A stretch of DNA of 6,296 nt, from positions 1-6,296 of the forward strand of contig VFZQ01000331.1 of assembly GCA_016871135.1 (NCBI GenBank). The letters are read 5' to 3'. The stretch is from Acidobacteriota bacterium. GTDB taxonomy: Bacteria; Acidobacteriota; Terriglobia; Bryobacterales; Bryobacteraceae. The notes under the pieces were generated by a model. That model was not told the origin of the DNA, did no database searches, and saw nothing but the letters and a program-made list of their open reading frames with translations. Position 1 is the first letter of the stretch, and each line of letters starts with the position of its first letter. Of the stretch, positions 3,655 through 6,296 are shown piece after piece. Position numbers and translations under genes: made by a program.

Positions 3655-6296
3655 AACGAAATGCGGCCCGTGAACTGAATCTGGCGCGGCGTCCAGTAAG
3701 AGGCTTGGTGCGTCTGAATGCCGTCGGAAGCATTGGGGTTTTGCAGGCCCTGAATGTTAAACGCGTTGAAGGCGTCGACGTTGAACCGGAACTTCACGCG
3801 CTCGGTGATGACGAACTCTTTGTACAGCGAGATGTCGGACTGGAAGTTCTTCGGGCCTTGCAGCACGAATGCGTTATATGGCCGCACGCCACTGGGGCCG
3901 GGCGAAAATACGGTGGTCACCTGTCGACCGCCGGCGAGGTTCTGCACGACGTTGTTATTGCCGAAGTTGGTTTGGCCGGGCGTGTTGTTGATCGGCGTCA
4001 GGTAAGGCGTGTAGCCCGAGGGAACGCCGGTAACGCCGCGCGTGGTGGCGTTGATCACCGTCGGCGCAAGGTATCCGTTAAACCACATATTGGCGGGCCG
4101 GCAGACCCCGGAGCGGCAGTCGGTGACCTTTACCGAACTCTTGTACACTTCGACCGGGCTGGTCGCTCCGTAGTTATCGTTTGCGACTTGGAAGGCCTGC
4201 GACACCGTGGTGCCGACAAAGGCAACTTGGTAACCGCCGATCAGCGCGTCGACGAAACGGTTGCTGTTCTTGGCGAAGCGGCGGCCCTTGCCGAACGGCA
4301 CATCGACAATACCGTTAAACGTAATACGGTGCAACGGAATGGCCGTGTCGGCGCGGTAGTTCTGCCAGCGGTTGAATTCGCGGCTCGGCTTAAATTGCGT
4401 GCCGACGTCCATCCCCTGCGGAATCGCGCCGGGAGCGAAGATATCGGCGGGAAAGAGGACGTTGTCGCGGAACGTGTTCCCGCCAACGCGGAAGGCGCGC
4501 GAGTACACATAGAAGATCTGGTAGCCCACCCCTCGGCGATAGGGCCGCTGGTAGTTAAACTGCAGCGCGCTATCGTTCGAGAAACCGTACTTTGTGGATT
4601 GGGTAATACCGCCCCAGGTGCGGTTGTCATAGGGTCGCGTGGCGACGCTCGCCAACGGGCCAGTCGGCGGCGTGGTGCCCGTCTTCGCCTGCCAGACGTA
4701 GGCGGAAGGCGCGTCGTTGATCTGGAAGTTTTGATCGAGGTTCTCGCCGTGTGTGAAGACATACGACGCGCGGAACACCGATCCATCTTTCAGCGGCTGC
4801 TCGATCGTAAAGTTGGCTTCCCGCACTCGGGCAGGCGGGTAATCGCCGCCAACAACTGTACCGGTGCCGATGCCGGGCAGCAGCGCGGTGGTCGACTGCG
4901 TATCGACCGCGTTGGCCGAGTTCACGCCGGCGACGACGCGGATGGGATTACGCAGCAGCGAATTCGGCAAACCGTCTGGCGACTGGGCGGCGTTCGTGTA
5001 GCTTGTCGAATAAGCGGCGATGAATGGATAGCTCGCCGTCAGGTAGCGAATCGAGTTCCGCACGGGCACCGGATAGATGTACTCCCCATAGCCGCCGCGA
5101 ATAACGGTTCCGTTCTTGCCGAACGAGGGTAGGTACGCAAAACCCGTCCGCGGCAGGAAGTTGGCATTGGCGCCGGCGATGCCACGGGAAGGCATTCCGC
5201 CCTCCTGAAAGGTTTCGAACTTCGCTCCCAGGTTGCGGAGGTTGGTGAGGATCGCGTTCGTAGTAAGGCCGTTCTGGATGTAGTAATCGATCGGCCGCGG
5301 CAGCGCGATCGCCTTGTTCTTAACATCAAACGCCACCATGTAATCGTTGGCGGCGCGCACGGCGGGATGAGCCTCCCATCGCAAGCCGAGGTTGATCGTG
5401 AGCCTCGAATTGACACGCCAGTTGTCTTGAATGTAGGAGTCGTATTCCATCAGCGAAGAGATGTTGAACGGAGAGTTCCGGCGTTCGTTGTAGCTGGCGG
5501 CGGCGCCGAGGAAGAAGTCGGCGTTCTGATTGCCGGTATTGGCGCGGACACCGAAATTGATGCCGGTTGTGGGATCGTAGATGCCGGTTGCTTGGTTGGT
5601 AAACGTCGTCTGGTCGGTTCCGCGATCGGAGAGATAAGCAAACCGTTCGTGGCGGACGCGCAGACCAAAGGCGATCTGGTGTTTTCCGGCGATCTTGTTG
5701 AAGTTCTCGTCGAAGTTCTCGACGCGCTGGCTCATCCCGTAGTACCACTGCGAACCGCCGTATGGCATGAAGAGGTTGGAACCGATGTCGGGGAAGCCGA
5801 TGTTACCCAGACTGTTTGGAAGGCCAAACTGCTTTTCAAAATTGAGCAGCGATCGCTCCGGCCCCTGCACGTACATGCGCTGCCATTGCATGCTCAGGAC
5901 CGTCTCCGAGAAGAAGGTAGGCGAGAAAACTTTCGAATAACCCAGCGCCCCGCTAATGGTCTGCACGGGAATGTCCTGGTAACCCGTGGAGCCTTCCTTC
6001 AATTCGGGCGTCTCGATGTTCGCCGGCGAAGCGGACGGATAGTTGCGCAGCGCGCGCTGCTGCTGACGGATATCGGTAAAGCGGAAATACATCCGGTTCT
6101 TTTCGTTGAAAACGTGATCGAGGCGAACGGTGTAGTTCGGAACGGTCGCCGTGGTCGGGTTCTGCCCGGTCAAGTTGAAGTTGACCATCGGATTGTCCGC
6201 CGAGGTCGGCGGCGGTGTGGCGGCGAGAAGTGTTCTCGCCAAGGGGCTGATGCGCGCCAGTGGGATTTGGTTGTTGGAGAACGGCAGTCGCGAGTA
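3651..6296 (-). CDS. TonB-dependent receptor, Oar-like outer-membrane beta-barrel (N-terminus beyond right edge)
   Basis: The visible 881 codons are the C-terminal portion of a large outer-membrane receptor that imports an unknown substrate using TonB energy. The open frame continues to the right edge: upstream of the TTG at 6242 it reads LPFSNNQIPLARISP, a segment typical of Acidobacteriota Oar-like receptors, so 6242 is not a true start. The carboxypeptidase-regulatory domain and plug expected at the N-terminus are missing. In the visible part (fragment numbering from the edge) I see RLDHVFNEKNRMYFRFTD near 58-75, many alternating aromatic/polar barrel strands such as LTINLGLRWE near 299-308, the RPANMWFNGYLAPT loop near 734-747 and FRFNVDAFNAFNIQG near 836-850. 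The chain ends in RQIQFTGRISF, where a terminal phenylalanine is the usual outer-membrane assembly signal. Cys727 and Cys732 form a close pair, probably in a loop. The gene is convergent with the dehydrogenase operon, so shared regulation is not implied. Ligand identity cannot be read from the sequence. Confidence 0.93.
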   Translation of the reverse strand, partial: YSRLPFSNNQIPLARISPLARTLLAATPPPTSADNPMVNFNLTGQNPTTATVPNYTVRLDHVFNEKNRMYFRFTDIRQQQRALRNYPSASPANIETPELKEGSTGYQDIPVQTISGALGYSKVFSPTFFSETVLSMQWQRMYVQGPERSLLNFEKQFGLPNSLGNIGFPDIGSNLFMPYGGSQWYYGMSQRVENFDENFNKIAGKHQIAFGLRVRHERFAYLSDRGTDQTTFTNQATGIYDPTTGINFGVRANTGNQNADFFLGAAASYNERRNSPFNISSLMEYDSYIQDNWRVNSRLTINLGLRWEAHPAVRAANDYMVAFDVKNKAIALPRPIDYYIQNGLTTNAILTNLRNLGAKFETFQEGGMPSRGIAGANANFLPRTGFAYLPSFGKNGTVIRGGYGEYIYPVPVRNSIRYLTASYPFIAAYSTSYTNAAQSPDGLPNSLLRNPIRVVAGVNSANAVDTQSTTALLPGIGTGTVVGGDYPPARVREANFTIEQPLKDGSVFRASYVFTHGENLDQNFQINDAPSAYVWQAKTGTTPPTGPLASVATRPYDNRTWGGITQSTKYGFSNDSALQFNYQRPYRRGVGYQIFYVYSRAFRVGGNTFRDNVLFPADIFAPGAIPQGMDVGTQFKPSREFNRWQNYRADTAIPLHRITFNGIVDVPFGKGRRFAKNSNRFVDALIGGYQVAFVGTTVSQAFQVANDNYGATSPVEVYKSSVKVTDCRSGVCRPANMWFNGYLAPTVINATTRGVTGVPSGYTPYLTPINNTPGQTNFGNNNVVQNLAGGRQVTTVFSPGPSGVRPYNAFVLQGPKNFQSDISLYKEFVITERVKFRFNVDAFNAFNIQGLQNPNASDGIQTHQASYWTPRQIQFTGRISF

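Noticed and set aside
3705..5132. Long plus-strand open frame of 475 codons opposite the receptor gene
   Set aside because: It lies wholly antisense to a clearly recognisable TonB-dependent receptor. Its translation is rich in Arg, Val, Gly and Ala with no domain or motif, as expected for a shadow frame in GC-rich DNA.
6240..6242. TTG as start codon of the receptor
   Set aside because: The frame stays open to the window edge, and the upstream residues NNQIPLARISP are typical receptor sequence. The protein also lacks signal peptide and plug at this point, so the gene is simply cut by the window.
1..6296. CRISPR array, tRNA/rRNA genes, insertion sequences or phage elements
   Set aside because: I saw no regularly spaced repeats, no cloverleaf-like sequence, and no transposase or integrase motifs. 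Apart from the 68-base gap the window is fully occupied by ordinary coding sequence.

Overview
The window is a compact, GC-rich bacterial segment with four protein-coding genes and one partial gene at each edge counted among them. There are no RNA genes, insertion sequences or CRISPR arrays that I can see. The style of the genes suggests an Acidobacteriota genome, most likely a Solibacter/Bryobacter-like soil lineage. The reasons are a large Oar-like TonB-dependent receptor of the kind expanded in that phylum, a PQQ alcohol dehydrogenase flanked by small c-type cytochrome genes, and a short-leader phosphotriesterase-family gene. This assignment is inferred from protein style, not from a marker gene.

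Layout. Positions 1-330 (minus) hold the N-terminal 110 codons of a phosphotriesterase-family metal-dependent hydrolase that runs off the left edge. A 68-base divergent gap (331-398) separates it from a plus-strand three-gene run: a di-heme c-type cytochrome (399-1061), a PQQ-dependent alcohol dehydrogenase (1058-2647), and a fused protein with an N-terminal heme c domain and a C-terminal SAM-dependent methyltransferase domain (2647-3654). These genes overlap by 4 bases (ATGA) and 1 base (TAATG), so they are almost certainly one translationally coupled operon. A minus-strand TonB-dependent receptor (3651-6296) converges on the operon, and the two stop codons overlap within a CTAG tetranucleotide. 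The receptor is missing its N-terminus, which lies beyond the right edge.

How the genes fit together. The dehydrogenase carries the PQQ-pocket vicinal cysteine pair and the metal-binding Glu/Asn/Asp set, plus the extra Asp (Asp-Trp-Asp) associated with lanthanide-dependent enzymes. It has no heme domain of its own, so the di-heme cytochrome encoded just upstream is the obvious periplasmic electron acceptor. The second heme domain of that cytochrome and the heme domain of the third gene are clearly paralogous (28 of 64 aligned residues identical by eye). They bracket the dehydrogenase gene.

The most unusual item is the third gene. It joins an exported, CxxCH-bearing heme domain to an apparently intact SAM-binding methyltransferase domain, and two GC-rich hairpins lie in the DNA of the linker. 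The window does not show what substrate the dehydrogenase oxidises or what the methyltransferase modifies.
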